A DNA stretch of 64,000 nucleotides from Streptomyces sp. B3I8 (GTDB lineage Bacteria > Actinomycetota > Actinomycetes > Streptomycetales > Streptomycetaceae): contig NZ_JAUSYN010000002.1 of the NCBI RefSeq assembly GCF_030816915.1, forward strand, positions 5,159,501-5,223,500, read 5' to 3'. Position numbers and translations under genes: made by a program. This document shows, piece by piece, positions 1 to 8,792 of the stretch. Each line of letters begins with the position of its first letter. The stretch's first letter is position 1. The notes under the pieces are model-generated. The model was not told where the DNA came from, did not search any database, and saw nothing but the letters and a program-made list of their open reading frames with translations.

Positions 1-582
1 GTCGCCCTCGTCATCGGCGGGCTCGCCGCCGCGGCGCTGGCCCGCCGCGACGCCGGACGGCTCGTCCGGGGCTTCGACGCGCTGCTGATGCTGCCGCTCG
101 GCGTCTCCGCCGTCACCGTCGGCTTCGGCTTCCTCATCGCCCTCGACGAACCCCCGCTGGACCTGCGCTCCTCCTGGCTGCTGGTGCCGCTCGCGCAGGC
201 CCTGGTCGGCGTCCCCTTCGTGGTGCGCATCATGCTGCCGGTGCTGCGCGCGGTCGACGACCGGCTGCGGCAGGCCGCGGCCGTGCTCGGCGCCTCCCCC
301 TGGCGGGTGTGGCGGGAGGTCGACCTGCCGCTGGTGCGGCGGGCGCTGCTGGTCGCCGCCGGATTCGCGTTCGCCGTCTCGCTGGGGGAGTTCGGGGCGA
401 CCGTGTTCCTCGCCCGGCCCGACAACCCCACCCTGCCCGTCGCCGTCGCCCGGCTGCTCGGCCGGGCCGGCGAGCTCAACTACGGGCAGGCGATGGCCCT
501 GTCCACGATCCTGATGGTGGTGTGCGCGACGGCCCTGCTCGTCCTGGAGCGGCTGCGCACCGACCGGAGCGGGGAGTTCTGA
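1..582 (+). CDS. ABC importer permease, C-terminal part (iron- or thiamine-type)
   Basis: The frame is open from the first base, so the gene starts outside the window; 193 residues are visible. It is an inner-membrane permease of a binding-protein-dependent importer. Several hydrophobic segments are visible, and the cytoplasmic coupling (EAA) loop that contacts the ATPase reads AAAVLGASPWRVWREVDLP. The later SLGEFGATVF motif is typical of ThiP and FbpB-type permeases for thiamine or ferric iron. The TGA stop overlaps the ATG of the following ATPase by one base, so the two are translationally coupled. The substrate cannot be decided without the binding protein, which lies upstream of the window. 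Confidence 0.85.
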   Translation, partial: VALVIGGLAAAALARRDAGRLVRGFDALLMLPLGVSAVTVGFGFLIALDEPPLDLRSSWLLVPLAQALVGVPFVVRIMLPVLRAVDDRLRQAAAVLGASPWRVWREVDLPLVRRALLVAAGFAFAVSLGEFGATVFLARPDNPTLPVAVARLLGRAGELNYGQAMALSTILMVVCATALLVLERLRTDRSGEF

Positions 583-1601
583 TGCTGCTGAGCCTCACGG
601 GAGCGAGCGTCCGCTTCGGCGGACGGCCCGCGCTCGACGCCGTCGACCTGGACGTCGCCGACCACGAGATCGTGTGCGTCCTCGGCCCCAGCGGCAGCGG
701 CAAGTCCACCCTGCTGCGGGCGGTCGCCGGACTCCAGCCGCTGGACGCCGGCCGCGTGCTGCTCGACGGGCGGGACCAGGCCGCCGTGCCCGCGCACCGG
801 CGCCAGGTCGGCCTCATGTTCCAGGACCACCAGCTCTTCCCGCAGCACGACGTCGGCGGCAACGTCGCCTTCGGACCGCGCATGCACGGCATGGCGAGGA
901 GCGAACGGGCCGCGCGGGTGCGGGAGCTGCTGGAGCTGGTCGGGCTGCCCGGCGCCGAACGGCGGGCGGTCGCCGTGCTGTCCGGCGGCGAGCAGCAGCG
1001 CGTCGCCCTCGCCCGCGCGCTGGCCGCCCGCCCCAGGCTGCTCATGCTCGACGAACCGCTCGGCCAGCTCGACCGCTCGCTGCGGACACGCCTCGTCGTC
1101 GAACTCCGCGAACTCTTCGCCCGGCTCGGCACCACCGTCCTCGCCGTCACCCACGACCAGGGCGAGGCGTTCGCGCTCGCCGACCGGGTCGTGGTCATGC
1201 GCGACGGCCGCATCGCCCAGTCCGGCACCCCGCTCCAGGTGTGGCAGCACCCCGCCGACGCGTTCGTCGCCCGCTTCCTCGGCTTCGACAACGTCGTCCC
1301 GGCCACCGTCACAGGCCGGGCCGCCGATACCCCCTGGGGCAAGCTCCCCGTGCCGGACGGCTCCCCGCAGGGCCCCGGCACACTGCTCGTGCGGCCCGCC
1401 GGGGTACGGCTGGTGACCGGTGCCGAGGGCCTGCCCTGCACCGTCACCGCCCACACCTTCCGCGGCACCCACGTCTCCGTCCACCTCCGCCCCGAGGGGG
1501 CGCCCCGCCTGGAGGCGGCCTGCGCCCTGCGGGACGCCCCGGAGGTGGGCAGCGAGGTCGGCGTCATGTTCGACGCCGCGGAGACCGTCGTGCTCGGCTG
1601 A
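582..1601 (+). CDS. ABC importer ATP-binding protein (iron- or thiamine-type)
   Basis: 339 residues. It powers the permease encoded just upstream. Walker A is GPSGSGKST (residues 35-43), the Q-loop is FQDHQLFP, the signature is LSGGEQQR, Walker B is LLMLDEP and the H-loop is VTHDQ, so all catalytic motifs are intact. The D-loop reads GQLD rather than the usual GALD. About 110 residues follow the ATPase core and look like a TOBE-type regulatory domain. The ATG at 582 is chosen because it overlaps the permease stop; the frame is open further upstream, but that would overlap the permease. A hairpin follows at 1639-1668. Confidence 0.88.
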   Translation: MLLSLTGASVRFGGRPALDAVDLDVADHEIVCVLGPSGSGKSTLLRAVAGLQPLDAGRVLLDGRDQAAVPAHRRQVGLMFQDHQLFPQHDVGGNVAFGPRMHGMARSERAARVRELLELVGLPGAERRAVAVLSGGEQQRVALARALAARPRLLMLDEPLGQLDRSLRTRLVVELRELFARLGTTVLAVTHDQGEAFALADRVVVMRDGRIAQSGTPLQVWQHPADAFVARFLGFDNVVPATVTGRAADTPWGKLPVPDGSPQGPGTLLVRPAGVRLVTGAEGLPCTVTAHTFRGTHVSVHLRPEGAPRLEAACALRDAPEVGSEVGVMFDAAETVVLG

Positions 1602-1638
1602 ACACCCTCGAACAGGCCGGGGTACGCCGGACACGGCA

Positions 1639-1668
1639 ACGGCCCGCCCCCGCGAGGGGACGGGCCGT
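1639..1668. terminator. Hairpin terminator between convergent genes
   Basis: ACGGCCCG at the left pairs with CGGGCCGT at the right, extended by a CCC/GGG segment with one mismatch, around a short GCGA-like loop. It lies between the convergent ABC ATPase and the LAETG gene and could serve both strands. There is no U-tract, as is common in Streptomyces. Confidence 0.6.
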
Positions 1669-1694
1669 CACCGCGAACCGGTGCTGCGCGTGCG

Positions 1695-2450
1695 TCAGCC
1701 GGCCTTCGAGGCGCCGCGGCGGCGCATCCCGAAGAACACCGCGCCACCACCGACGACGACCAGCGCGGCGGCGATGCCGGCGATCATCGGGGTGTTCGAA
1801 CTGGCGCCGGTCTCGGCCAGGTTGGACTCACCGACGGCCGCGGGCGACGGGCCGTTGTCGCTGCCCGCACCGGCGGCCGGCGCGGTGGTGTCCTCCGCCG
1901 CCTTCGAGTCCGACGGGGTGGCCGCGGGTGTGGTGTCGCCCGACGGCTTGTCCGCCGTGTCCGACGGCTTCGGGGAGGCGGGCTTCGACGGCGTGGTGCC
2001 GGTGTCGGAGGCGCAGGCGGTGCCCGGCGTCGTCAGATTGCCCTTGATGTCCTCGTCGACGGCGCCGTTGTCGGCCTTGACGTGGACGCGGTAGGTGGCG
2101 TTCGCCTTCCAGTCCTCGTCGAAGGTGACGGTGACACCCTCGCGGGACCCCTTGACGCCGGTCTTCTCGCCGATCTTCTTCTGGTCGGCGCCGTTGTTCT
2201 CCAGGAACACGGAGACGGTCACCGGGGTGCCGGACGCGTCGACGTCGGTGACGGCGATGACACCCTTGTCGCCGTCGCACTTGGCGACGGCGGAGAACTC
2301 GCTGATGTTGCAGGCGGCCGCCGTTCCGGCGACACCGAGCGCGAGCGCCGCCGAGGCGGACGCGACACCGAGCACGCGGGCGGCGCGTGCCGTGGTGCGG
2401 CGGGATATGAACGAGGCGGATGAGGTGGACGACTTGGACAAGATGGCCAC
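1695..2450 (-). CDS. LAETG-motif sortase-dependent surface protein
   Basis: 251 residues from the GTG start at 2450; the longer ATG form would add 19 residues without a signal-peptide character. AAGGG lies four bases before this GTG. The N-terminus carries a twin-arginine-like basic stretch and a hydrophobic signal peptide ([17 protein letters not shown]) ending near AAA-C. The mature part begins with a small beta-rich region containing two cysteines, followed by a Ser/Thr/Pro/Lys-rich stalk. The C-terminus has LAETG (near residue 211), a hydrophobic helix and a basic RRRGASKAG tail, the cell-wall sorting signal used by class E sortases in Streptomyces. It is probably wall-anchored; its ligand is unknown. 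A good sigma-70-like promoter lies at 2547-2574. Confidence 0.85.
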   Translation of the reverse strand: MAILSKSSTSSASFISRRTTARAARVLGVASASAALALGVAGTAAACNISEFSAVAKCDGDKGVIAVTDVDASGTPVTVSVFLENNGADQKKIGEKTGVKGSREGVTVTFDEDWKANATYRVHVKADNGAVDEDIKGNLTTPGTACASDTGTTPSKPASPKPSDTADKPSGDTTPAATPSDSKAAEDTTAPAAGAGSDNGPSPAAVGESNLAETGASSNTPMIAGIAAALVVVGGGAVFFGMRRRGASKAG

Positions 2451-2546
2451 TGTGCCCTTCACGGGATGCGCAACTGCGGGGGGTGAACGGGGATTTGACG
2501 CTGCCACGGTAGCGGGTCGTCACAGGATCCCCGAGTGGCTCACAGG

Positions 2547-2574
2547 TTTATAAGCGTCACGTAAGACCTGTCAA
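2547..2574 (-). promoter_or_regulatory. Sigma-70-like promoter of the LAETG gene
   Basis: Read on the minus strand, TTGACA (2574-2569) is followed by a 16-base spacer and TATAAA (2552-2547). This is close to the HrdB consensus and about 95 bases upstream of the GTG start. The two hexamers are overlapped by an inverted pair ACAGGT (2542-2547) and ACCTGT (2566-2571), a possible repressor site. Confidence 0.6.
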
Positions 2575-2612
2575 CGCATATGCCCGGCCTCACCCCGGAC
2601 TTTGCCCGCTTA

Positions 2613-3740
2613 TTAACCGCTCATACGTTTGAGCGCCGCCGGTGCTTCCTCCACGGAGTCCACGAGCGCGATCCGCGCCTCCATCGACCGCTCCCGTGCC
2701 AGCGCCCGCAACAACGGCCACGCCGGCAGGTGTTCGGTCCAGTGCGCCCGGTCGACCAGCACCATCGGCGTCGGCTCGCCCCGCGACTCGTAGTAGTTGG
2801 GCGTCGCGTTGTCGAAGATCTCCTGTACGGTACCGGCCGCGCCCGGCAGGAAGACCACACCGGCGTTCGAACGGGCCAGCAGACCGTCCTCCCGGGTCGC
2901 GTTGGCGAAGTACTTGGCCACATGCGTGGCGAACGCGTTGGGCGGCTCGTGACCGTAGAACCACGTCGGGATGCCCACCGAGGCCCCGCCGCCGGGACGA
3001 CGGCCGCGCACCTCGAAGGCGGCGCCCGCCCAGTCCCCGACCGACGGCACGAACGACGGTGCCTTGCCCAGCAGTTCGAGCGCCTCGTCCAGCATCGCGT
3101 CCGCGAAGGGCGCCGCGTACGCCCCCAGGTTCGCGGCCTCCATCGCGCCCGGGCCGCCCCCGGTGGCGACCATGAGCCCGGCGCGCGCCAGCTCCCGGCC
3201 CAGTCGCGCCGCGCCCGCGTACGCCCACGTACCGCGCGCCATCGCGTGGCCGCCCATCACGCCCACCACCCGGGCGCCGGTGAGGAGTTCGTCCAGCGCG
3301 TCGGAGACCGCGTCGTCGTGGACGGCGCGCAGCATCGACGCGAACACGTCCCCGTCGGCCTTCGTGCGCTGGAACCAGGCGTACGCACGGGCGTCCGGCG
3401 TCACCTCGTAGCCGCCGGCGGCCAGGCCGTCGTACAGCTCGTCGGGGGAGTACACCAGGCCCCGGTACGGGTCGAACGGCAGGCCGGGGACGGGAGGGAA
3501 GACCAGCGCCCCCGAGGCCCGTACGTGCGCGGCCGCGTCGGGGGTCATCGGGCAGCCGAGGAAGACGGCGCCGGCGCAGTCCTGGGCGAGCAGAACCTCC
3601 GTACGGCCCGTCAGGTCGACGGACTGCACACGGTGCCGGGCGAGGGGGCGGCCGGCGGCGACCACCTCGTCGAACTCGGTGAGTGTCTCGATCTCGCGGT
3701 CGTGGGAGCCGTCGAACGGCTGATCGTGTGTCGGATGCAC
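2613..3740 (-). CDS. LOG-family Rossmann-fold protein (cytokinin riboside monophosphate phosphoribohydrolase-like) with N-terminal extension
   Basis: 375 residues. The LOG signature is present: GGGPGAMEA at residues 194-202 and PGAAGTVQE at 299-307, the second corresponding to the canonical PGGxGTxxE with the second Gly replaced by Ala. LOG proteins hydrolyse N6-modified AMP to the base and ribose 5-phosphate and bind nucleotide in a Rossmann fold. Single-domain members are about 180-240 residues long, so residues 1-150 are an additional domain, itself alpha/beta in appearance (GAVFLGCPM). Substrate is uncertain. It is monocistronic; the neighbouring VOC gene ends 83 bases upstream on the same strand. 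Confidence 0.78.
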   Translation of the reverse strand: MHPTHDQPFDGSHDREIETLTEFDEVVAAGRPLARHRVQSVDLTGRTEVLLAQDCAGAVFLGCPMTPDAAAHVRASGALVFPPVPGLPFDPYRGLVYSPDELYDGLAAGGYEVTPDARAYAWFQRTKADGDVFASMLRAVHDDAVSDALDELLTGARVVGVMGGHAMARGTWAYAGAARLGRELARAGLMVATGGGPGAMEAANLGAYAAPFADAMLDEALELLGKAPSFVPSVGDWAGAAFEVRGRRPGGGASVGIPTWFYGHEPPNAFATHVAKYFANATREDGLLARSNAGVVFLPGAAGTVQEIFDNATPNYYESRGEPTPMVLVDRAHWTEHLPAWPLLRALARERSMEARIALVDSVEEAPAALKRMSG

Positions 3741-3823
3741 CAGCCCATGCTAGGGCGCCCCTCACCCGAACGGGCCGGCAACCATTCTCCGGATGCCGGC
3801 TCTCGACGACCGGCCCTCCACGA

Positions 3824-4231
3824 TCAGCCCTCGACGGCCGTCGGGTCCATCCACACGACCTCCCAGGAGTGGCCGTCCGGGTCGTCGAACGAGCGGCCGT
3901 ACATGAAGCCGTGGTCCTGGGTGTCGTCGTTGTCCGTGCCTCCCGCGGCGAGCGCCCTCTCGACCAGCTCGTCCACCTTCTCCCGGCTCTCCGCGCTCAG
4001 ACACAGCAGCACCTCGCTGCTGCGCGTCGCGTCCGCGATCTCCTTCTTGGTGAAGTCGGCGTACCGCTTCCTGCTGAGCATCATCGCGATGATCGTGTCG
4101 CTGATCACCACGCAGGCGCAGTCCTCGTTGCTGAACTGTGGGTTGATCGTGTAGCCGAGCTCGGTGAAGAACTTCCTCGAGGTGTCGACGTTCTCGACGG
4201 GCAGGTTCACGAAGATCATCTGCTGGTACAC
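3824..4231 (-). CDS. VOC (glyoxalase/bleomycin-resistance fold) family protein
   Basis: 135 residues from GTG at 4231, which follows GGGAGG at a good distance. The N-terminus MIFVNLPVENVDTSRKFF and the C-terminal DPDGHSWEVVW are the two halves of a VOC fold, the second carrying the conserved Glu of the metal site. Members of this particular short subfamily are usually annotated as putative glyoxalases or resistance proteins without proven activity. Nothing in the neighbourhood identifies a substrate. The longer open frame upstream overlaps the membrane protein gene and has no matching character. Confidence 0.8.
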   Translation of the reverse strand: MYQQMIFVNLPVENVDTSRKFFTELGYTINPQFSNEDCACVVISDTIIAMMLSRKRYADFTKKEIADATRSSEVLLCLSAESREKVDELVERALAAGGTDNDDTQDHGFMYGRSFDDPDGHSWEVVWMDPTAVEG

Positions 4232-4350
4232 GGTGGTCCTCCCACGGGGGTGCGGTGGAGCGTCGTCCTTGTGAAGGGGCAGACCGGAAGGGACCCCGGA
4301 ACTCATCGGCCGCCGGGGCACATTCTCCGGCGGCCGTGGGGCCCTGCCGT

Positions 4351-5628
4351 TCAGCGCGTGAGCGGCAGGGCGGCCAGCTCGGCGACCAGCCAGGTCAACG
4401 GGGTGAGGAGGAGAACGAGAGCGGCGGTGCGCAGCAGCGCGGCGGCCCGCAGGAGGGTGGCCGGGGCGCCGATCCGCAGCAGGGCGGCGGTGGTGTCGGT
4501 CCGGTCCCGGCGGGCCTCGACGGCCGCCGTCACCAGCGTCGCGAGGGCGCAGCCGGCCACCACGAGCGCGCCGAGGGTGCTCAGGGGCCCGAAGGAGGGG
4601 TGCGCGTCGTGCGCCTCGGCGTACAGGCGCGCGGTGGCGTACGCGCCGGAGGCGACCGCGCACACCACGCCGAGGGGACGGCCGATGCGCCCCGCCTCCT
4701 CCTGGAGGACACGGCCGGACAGCAGCCGCAGGACTCCCGGGCGGGCCGCCTGCAGCAGGCGGCCGCACAGGTGGGTGAGCGCGGGCCCGGCCAGGGCGAG
4801 GCCGACGGCGGTGAGCGCCCAGCCGGCCGGCACGGCGGCGGAACCGACCACGAGGTCGCCGGGGAGGTCGAACCGCCCGGTGCCCGGGTCCCGGGCGGCA
4901 TAGGTCTCGGTGGTCAGGCCGGCGGCGATGACGGCGACGCCCCACGGCAGACCGGACGGGGCCGGGACGGCGGCGGTGCCGGCGTCCGCCGGGGAGGTGC
5001 CCTGCCCCGGCAGCGCCGTACGGGCCTTCGCCGCCCGGCGGTCACCTGGCGCCGGCTCCGCGCCGGGGTCCGTCGCCACGTCCGGGCGCACCTCTCGGAG
5101 CACGTCCGGGCGTACGTCCTCGCGGGGGCGCAGTGTCAGGGCGCCGGCCGCCGACGCGGCCAGGGGGACCACCGCCAGCAGGGTCGCCGTCGCCGGGAGC
5201 GGCAGCGGGAGACCCGCCGCCAGGGCGTCGGCGAGGGCCCCGCGCGGCGGGGCGCCGGGCAGGTCGCCGCGCAGGTGCAGGAAGAGGAGGAGGGCGGCGG
5301 CGGAACCCAGGGCGCAGGACAGGGCCGTGACGAGGACGGAGAACACCCTCAGCCGGCCGGGTCCCAGGCCGACCGCCGACAGCCCGGGGCGCGGCCGGGT
5401 GCCCGGGTCCGCGCGGGCGACGGCGACGGCGAGATGCACCGTGGCCGCGACCGGCACCGCGCACCACGCGAGCCGCAGCGCGGCCGGGGCGGCGGCCCCC
5501 GGGTGCGCCAGGGCGTACCCGAACGCGCACAGCAGCAGGAAGCCGGTCGCCGCCGAGGCGGCGACGACCAGCAGTCTGCGGACCTGGACCAGTACGTGTG
5601 CCCGGCGGGCTAGACGGAGAGCGAGCAC
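4351..5628 (-). CDS. Integral membrane protein coupled to an ABC ATPase
   Basis: 425 residues from GTG at 5628. The start lies inside the last codons of the ATPase gene (19-base overlap), so translation is coupled. About eight to ten hydrophobic stretches are visible, separated by an arginine/aspartate-rich soluble region in the middle (around residues 175-225, with a repeated R/E-DVRPDV motif). The C-terminal RIGAPATLLR segment resembles the helix-rich end of FtsX-type permease halves, so this is probably the membrane partner of the preceding ATPase. I do not recognise a named family. The longer open frame upstream overlaps the ATPase out of frame and is not used. Confidence 0.65.
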   Translation of the reverse strand: MLALRLARRAHVLVQVRRLLVVAASAATGFLLLCAFGYALAHPGAAAPAALRLAWCAVPVAATVHLAVAVARADPGTRPRPGLSAVGLGPGRLRVFSVLVTALSCALGSAAALLLFLHLRGDLPGAPPRGALADALAAGLPLPLPATATLLAVVPLAASAAGALTLRPREDVRPDVLREVRPDVATDPGAEPAPGDRRAAKARTALPGQGTSPADAGTAAVPAPSGLPWGVAVIAAGLTTETYAARDPGTGRFDLPGDLVVGSAAVPAGWALTAVGLALAGPALTHLCGRLLQAARPGVLRLLSGRVLQEEAGRIGRPLGVVCAVASGAYATARLYAEAHDAHPSFGPLSTLGALVVAGCALATLVTAAVEARRDRTDTTAALLRIGAPATLLRAAALLRTAALVLLLTPLTWLVAELAALPLTR

Positions 5629-6356
5629 GCGGCCCGGCCTTCCGGCTCCGCGGCGGGCGGCAGGTGGACGGTCTGCACGCAACGGCCGTCCAGGAGCGCC
5701 ACCGAACGGTCGGCGAGCGCCGCCGTCTCGGGCTCGGTCGTGGCCAGGACGACCGTGATGCCGTGCGAGCGGGCCGCCGCGGTGAGGGTGCGCAGCACAT
5801 GGGCGCGGTCGGCCCGGTGCAGCGAGGCGGTCGGCTCGTCGGCGAAGAGGACCGTGGGGGCCGCGGCCAGGGCGCGGGCGATGGCCACCCGCTGCCGCTG
5901 GGCGACCGGCAGGACGTGCGGGCGTCTGTGCGCGCACGTGCCGATGTCGAGCCGTTCGAGCCATTCGCGGGCGGTGGTCCGGGCGGCGCGGCGTCCGACG
6001 CCGCGCAGCATCAGCGGCAGGGCGGCGTTCTCCCAGACGTTGAGCTCGGGGACGAGGTGGGGCACCGGGTCGATCCAGCCGAACCGTTCCCGGCGCAGCC
6101 GTTCGCGCCGCATCGGGCGCATCGTGTGCATCGGCCGGCTGTTGAACCAGATCTCGCCGCTCTGCGCCGGCAGCAGTCCGGACAGGCAGCTCAGCAGGGT
6201 CGTCTTGCCGCTGCCGCGCGGGCCGGTGACGGCCAGGATCTCGCCGTCGCGCACGCCTAGCGAGACGCCGGTCAGGGCTGGTGAACCGTTGTGCTGGAAG
6301 TGCAGGGCGCGTGCCCAGAGCACGTCGTTGTCCGGCGGGGCCACCATCGCGTACAC
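5610..6356 (-). CDS. Degenerate ABC transporter ATP-binding protein
   Basis: 248 residues. Walker A GPRGSGKTT and Walker B VLFADEPTA are intact, and the overall layout matches the LolD/MacB-type ATPases that pair with FtsX permeases. Other conserved elements are altered. The signature is LPVAQRQR instead of LSGGQQQR. The Q-loop position in the stretch WIDPVPHLVPEL lacks Gln. The D-loop reads SLHR instead of ALD. The H-loop region reads ATTEPE and lacks His. It may bind ATP but hydrolyse it poorly. It overlaps the downstream membrane protein by 19 bases and presumably works with it. Confidence 0.78.
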   Translation of the reverse strand: MYAMVAPPDNDVLWARALHFQHNGSPALTGVSLGVRDGEILAVTGPRGSGKTTLLSCLSGLLPAQSGEIWFNSRPMHTMRPMRRERLRRERFGWIDPVPHLVPELNVWENAALPLMLRGVGRRAARTTAREWLERLDIGTCAHRRPHVLPVAQRQRVAIARALAAAPTVLFADEPTASLHRADRAHVLRTLTAAARSHGITVVLATTEPETAALADRSVALLDGRCVQTVHLPPAAEPEGRAACSLSV

Positions 6357-6679
6357 CTCGCTTCAGATCCGCTGTCCCGGCCGGGTCTTCGGGCGTCTCC
6401 CGCTGCCGGGTCCCTCGTCCGGGCCCCTCCTGGGGGTCCCTCTTCCGGGGGAACGAAGACAGGGCCGATCGGTCACTGGCACGCTAGGCGGCCTCGTGGC
6501 GGGAGGCCGGACGGCACACGGCCCCGGGTCACCGTTTCCCACTCGAACGGGTGACCAGGGGCCGATGTTGATCATTCAGGACGACGATATGCCCGACGCC
6601 CGGCCGGTGCCCGGCACGCGGTGCCGCCCGGTGCCCGGTGCCCGGCGGCGTTCGGCGCCGCAGGCCGCCCGGCGTCCGG
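6357..6679. other. Intergenic region
   Basis: 323 bases without a convincing gene. The right half has short repeats of CGGTGCCCGG (about 6604-6650), which can fold into GC-rich hairpins and may terminate the aminotransferase transcript. The left half presumably contains the promoter of the minus-strand ABC ATPase; I see no clear -10/-35 pair. Confidence 0.4.
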
Positions 6680-8062
6680 TCACAGCTTCGTCCATGCCTC
6701 CGTCAGGACCCCCCGCAGTATCTGTTCGATCTCGTCGAACGTGGACTGGTCGGAGATCAGCGGCGGGGCGAGCTGGACGACCGGGTCACCGCGGTCGTCG
6801 GCACGGCAGTACAGGCCGTTGTCGTACAGGGCCTTGGAGAGGAAGCCGTACAGGACGCGCTCGGTCTCCTCCGCGTCGAACGTCTCCTTGGTCGCCTTGT
6901 CCTTCACCAGCTCGATGCCGTAGAAGAAGCCGTTGCCGCGGACGTCGCCGACGATCGGCAGGTCGTACAGCTTCTCCAGGGTGGCGCGGAAGGCGCCCTC
7001 GTTGTCCAGGACGTGCTGGTTGAGGCCCTCCCGCTCGAACAGGTCGAGGTTGGCCAGCCCGACCGCCGCGGAGACCGGGTGGCCGCCGAAGGTGTAGCCG
7101 TGCAGGAAGGTGTTGTCGCCCTTGTAGAACGGCTCGGACAGGCGGTCGGAGATGATGCAGGCGCCGATGGGGGAGTAGCCCGAGGTCATGCCCTTGGCGC
7201 AGGTGATCATGTCCGGTACGTAGTCGAACTTGTCGCAGGCGAACATCGTGCCGAGCCGGCCGAAGGCGCAGATGACCTCGTCGGAGACGAGCAGCACGTC
7301 GTAGGTGTCGCAGATCTCACGCACCCGCCGGAAGTAGCCGGGCGGCGGCGGGAAGCAGCCGCCCGCGTTCTGCACCGGCTCCAGGAAGACGGCGGCGACG
7401 GTGTCCGGGCCCTCGAAGAGGATCTGCTGCTCGATCTGGTCGGCGGCCCAGCGGCCGAACGCCTCGGGGTCGTCCCCGAAGAGCGGAGCGCGGTACATGT
7501 TGGTGTTGGGCACCTTGTGCGCGCCCGGGACGAGCGGCTCGAAGGGCGCCTTCAGGGCGGGCAGACCGGTGATGGACAGGGCACCCTGCGGGGTGCCGTG
7601 GTAGGCCACGGCACGGGATATCACCTTGTGCTTGGTGGGCTTGCCGGTCAGCTTGAAGTACTGCTTGGCCAGCTTCCAGGCGGTCTCCACCGCCTCGCCG
7701 CCGCCGGTGGTGAAGAAGACCTTGTTCAGGTCGCCCGGCGCGTACCCGGCCAGCCGCTCGGCGAGCTCGACGGCCTTGGGGTGGGCGTAGGACCACACCG
7801 GGAAGAACGCCAGCTCCTGCGCCTGCTTGAACGCGGTCTCGGCGAGTTCCGTGCGGCCGTGGCCCGCCTGGACGACGAACAGCCCCGCCAGGCCGTCCAG
7901 GTAGCGCTTGCCCTTGTCGTCGTAGATGTAGGTGCCCTCACCGCGCACGATCGTCGGCACGGGGGCGTTCTCGTACGAGGACATGCGGGTGAAGTGCATC
8001 CACAGGTGGTCGTACGCGGACTTGCTGAGGTCCTTGGCGCTGGCGCTGCTGTCGCTGCTCAC
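6680..8062 (-). CDS. Class III (PLP) aminotransferase, probable putrescine/omega-amine:pyruvate aminotransferase
   Basis: 460 residues from GTG at 8062, two bases after the stop of the Lrp/AsnC gene. Fold-type I class III features are present: FFTTGGGEAVETAWK (phosphate binding), AVAYHGTPQGA, the DEVICAFGR motif whose Asp contacts the pyridine nitrogen, the PLP lysine in TCAKGMTSGYSPIG, and YTFGGHPVSAAVGLAN. The sequence resembles SpuC-type enzymes that transaminate putrescine or other terminal amines to aminoaldehydes. This fits the divergent aminobutyraldehyde dehydrogenase at 8793 and the polyamine genes downstream. The amino donor is inferred. Confidence 0.85.
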   Translation of the reverse strand: MSSDSSASAKDLSKSAYDHLWMHFTRMSSYENAPVPTIVRGEGTYIYDDKGKRYLDGLAGLFVVQAGHGRTELAETAFKQAQELAFFPVWSYAHPKAVELAERLAGYAPGDLNKVFFTTGGGEAVETAWKLAKQYFKLTGKPTKHKVISRAVAYHGTPQGALSITGLPALKAPFEPLVPGAHKVPNTNMYRAPLFGDDPEAFGRWAADQIEQQILFEGPDTVAAVFLEPVQNAGGCFPPPPGYFRRVREICDTYDVLLVSDEVICAFGRLGTMFACDKFDYVPDMITCAKGMTSGYSPIGACIISDRLSEPFYKGDNTFLHGYTFGGHPVSAAVGLANLDLFEREGLNQHVLDNEGAFRATLEKLYDLPIVGDVRGNGFFYGIELVKDKATKETFDAEETERVLYGFLSKALYDNGLYCRADDRGDPVVQLAPPLISDQSTFDEIEQILRGVLTEAWTKL

Positions 8063-8064
8063 GG

Positions 8065-8589
8065 CTATCGGGTTCCCCACATGTAGGTCTGCTTCTTGAG
8101 CTTGAGGTAGACGAAACTCTCGGTGGAGCGCACGCCGGGGACGGCCCGGATGCGCTTGTTGATGACTTCCAGGAGGTGGTCGTCGTCCTCGCAGACGATC
8201 TCCACCATCAGGTCGAAGGACCCGGCGGTCATCACCACGTACTCGCACTCGTCCATGGCCGCCAGCGCGTCGGCGACGGCGTCCACGTCCCCCTCCACGT
8301 TGACGCCGACCATCGCCTGCCGGCGGAACCCCACCGTGAGCGGGTCCGTCACGGCGACGATCTGCATCACACCCTGGTCGAGGAGCTTCTGCACGCGCTG
8401 ACGCACGGCCGCCTCGGACAGACCGACCGCCTTGCCGATCGCGGCGTACGGCCGCCGGCCGTCCTCCTGGAGCTGCTCGACGATGGCGAGGGAGACGGCG
8501 TCCAGGTGAGGGATGCCGCCGCCGTTCCGGTGCTCCCGGGAGGGGTCCTTGTGCTCTGCGCTTCGACTGGCCACCGGGTCACTGTGCAC
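8065..8589 (-). CDS. Lrp/AsnC family transcriptional regulator
   Basis: 174 residues from GTG at 8589. An N-terminal winged helix-turn-helix (LDAVSLAIVEQLQEDGRR... GLSEAAVRQRVQKLLDQG) is followed by an AsnC/RAM ligand-binding domain (VGVNVEGDVDAVADAL, YVVMTAGSFDLMVEIVC). Such proteins form octamers that sense amino acids or amines and regulate adjacent catabolic genes. It is encoded first in an operon with the aminotransferase and divergently from the aldehyde dehydrogenase, so it probably controls both through the 203-base intergenic region. The start is uncertain because the frame is open to 8751; the chosen GTG leaves room for a divergent promoter. Confidence 0.85.
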   Translation of the reverse strand: MHSDPVASRSAEHKDPSREHRNGGGIPHLDAVSLAIVEQLQEDGRRPYAAIGKAVGLSEAAVRQRVQKLLDQGVMQIVAVTDPLTVGFRRQAMVGVNVEGDVDAVADALAAMDECEYVVMTAGSFDLMVEIVCEDDDHLLEVINKRIRAVPGVRSTESFVYLKLKKQTYMWGTR

Positions 8590-8792
8590 GACGTCTCGAC
8601 AGTTCCGCAAGGCGTAATCGATGAAATTCGTTGTCTGGAGTGTGTGAACGTGCGGATTTCGCAGCCGTGAGGGGAGTGGGGGTGTTGAGGACGCGGAGGC
8701 AGCGACTAGGGTGGGTGTCTCAGCAAATGGACACGTGGAGAAGTCGGACACGTGACATCCGTCCGTACGCGAAACCCCCGGGAGGACCGGCA

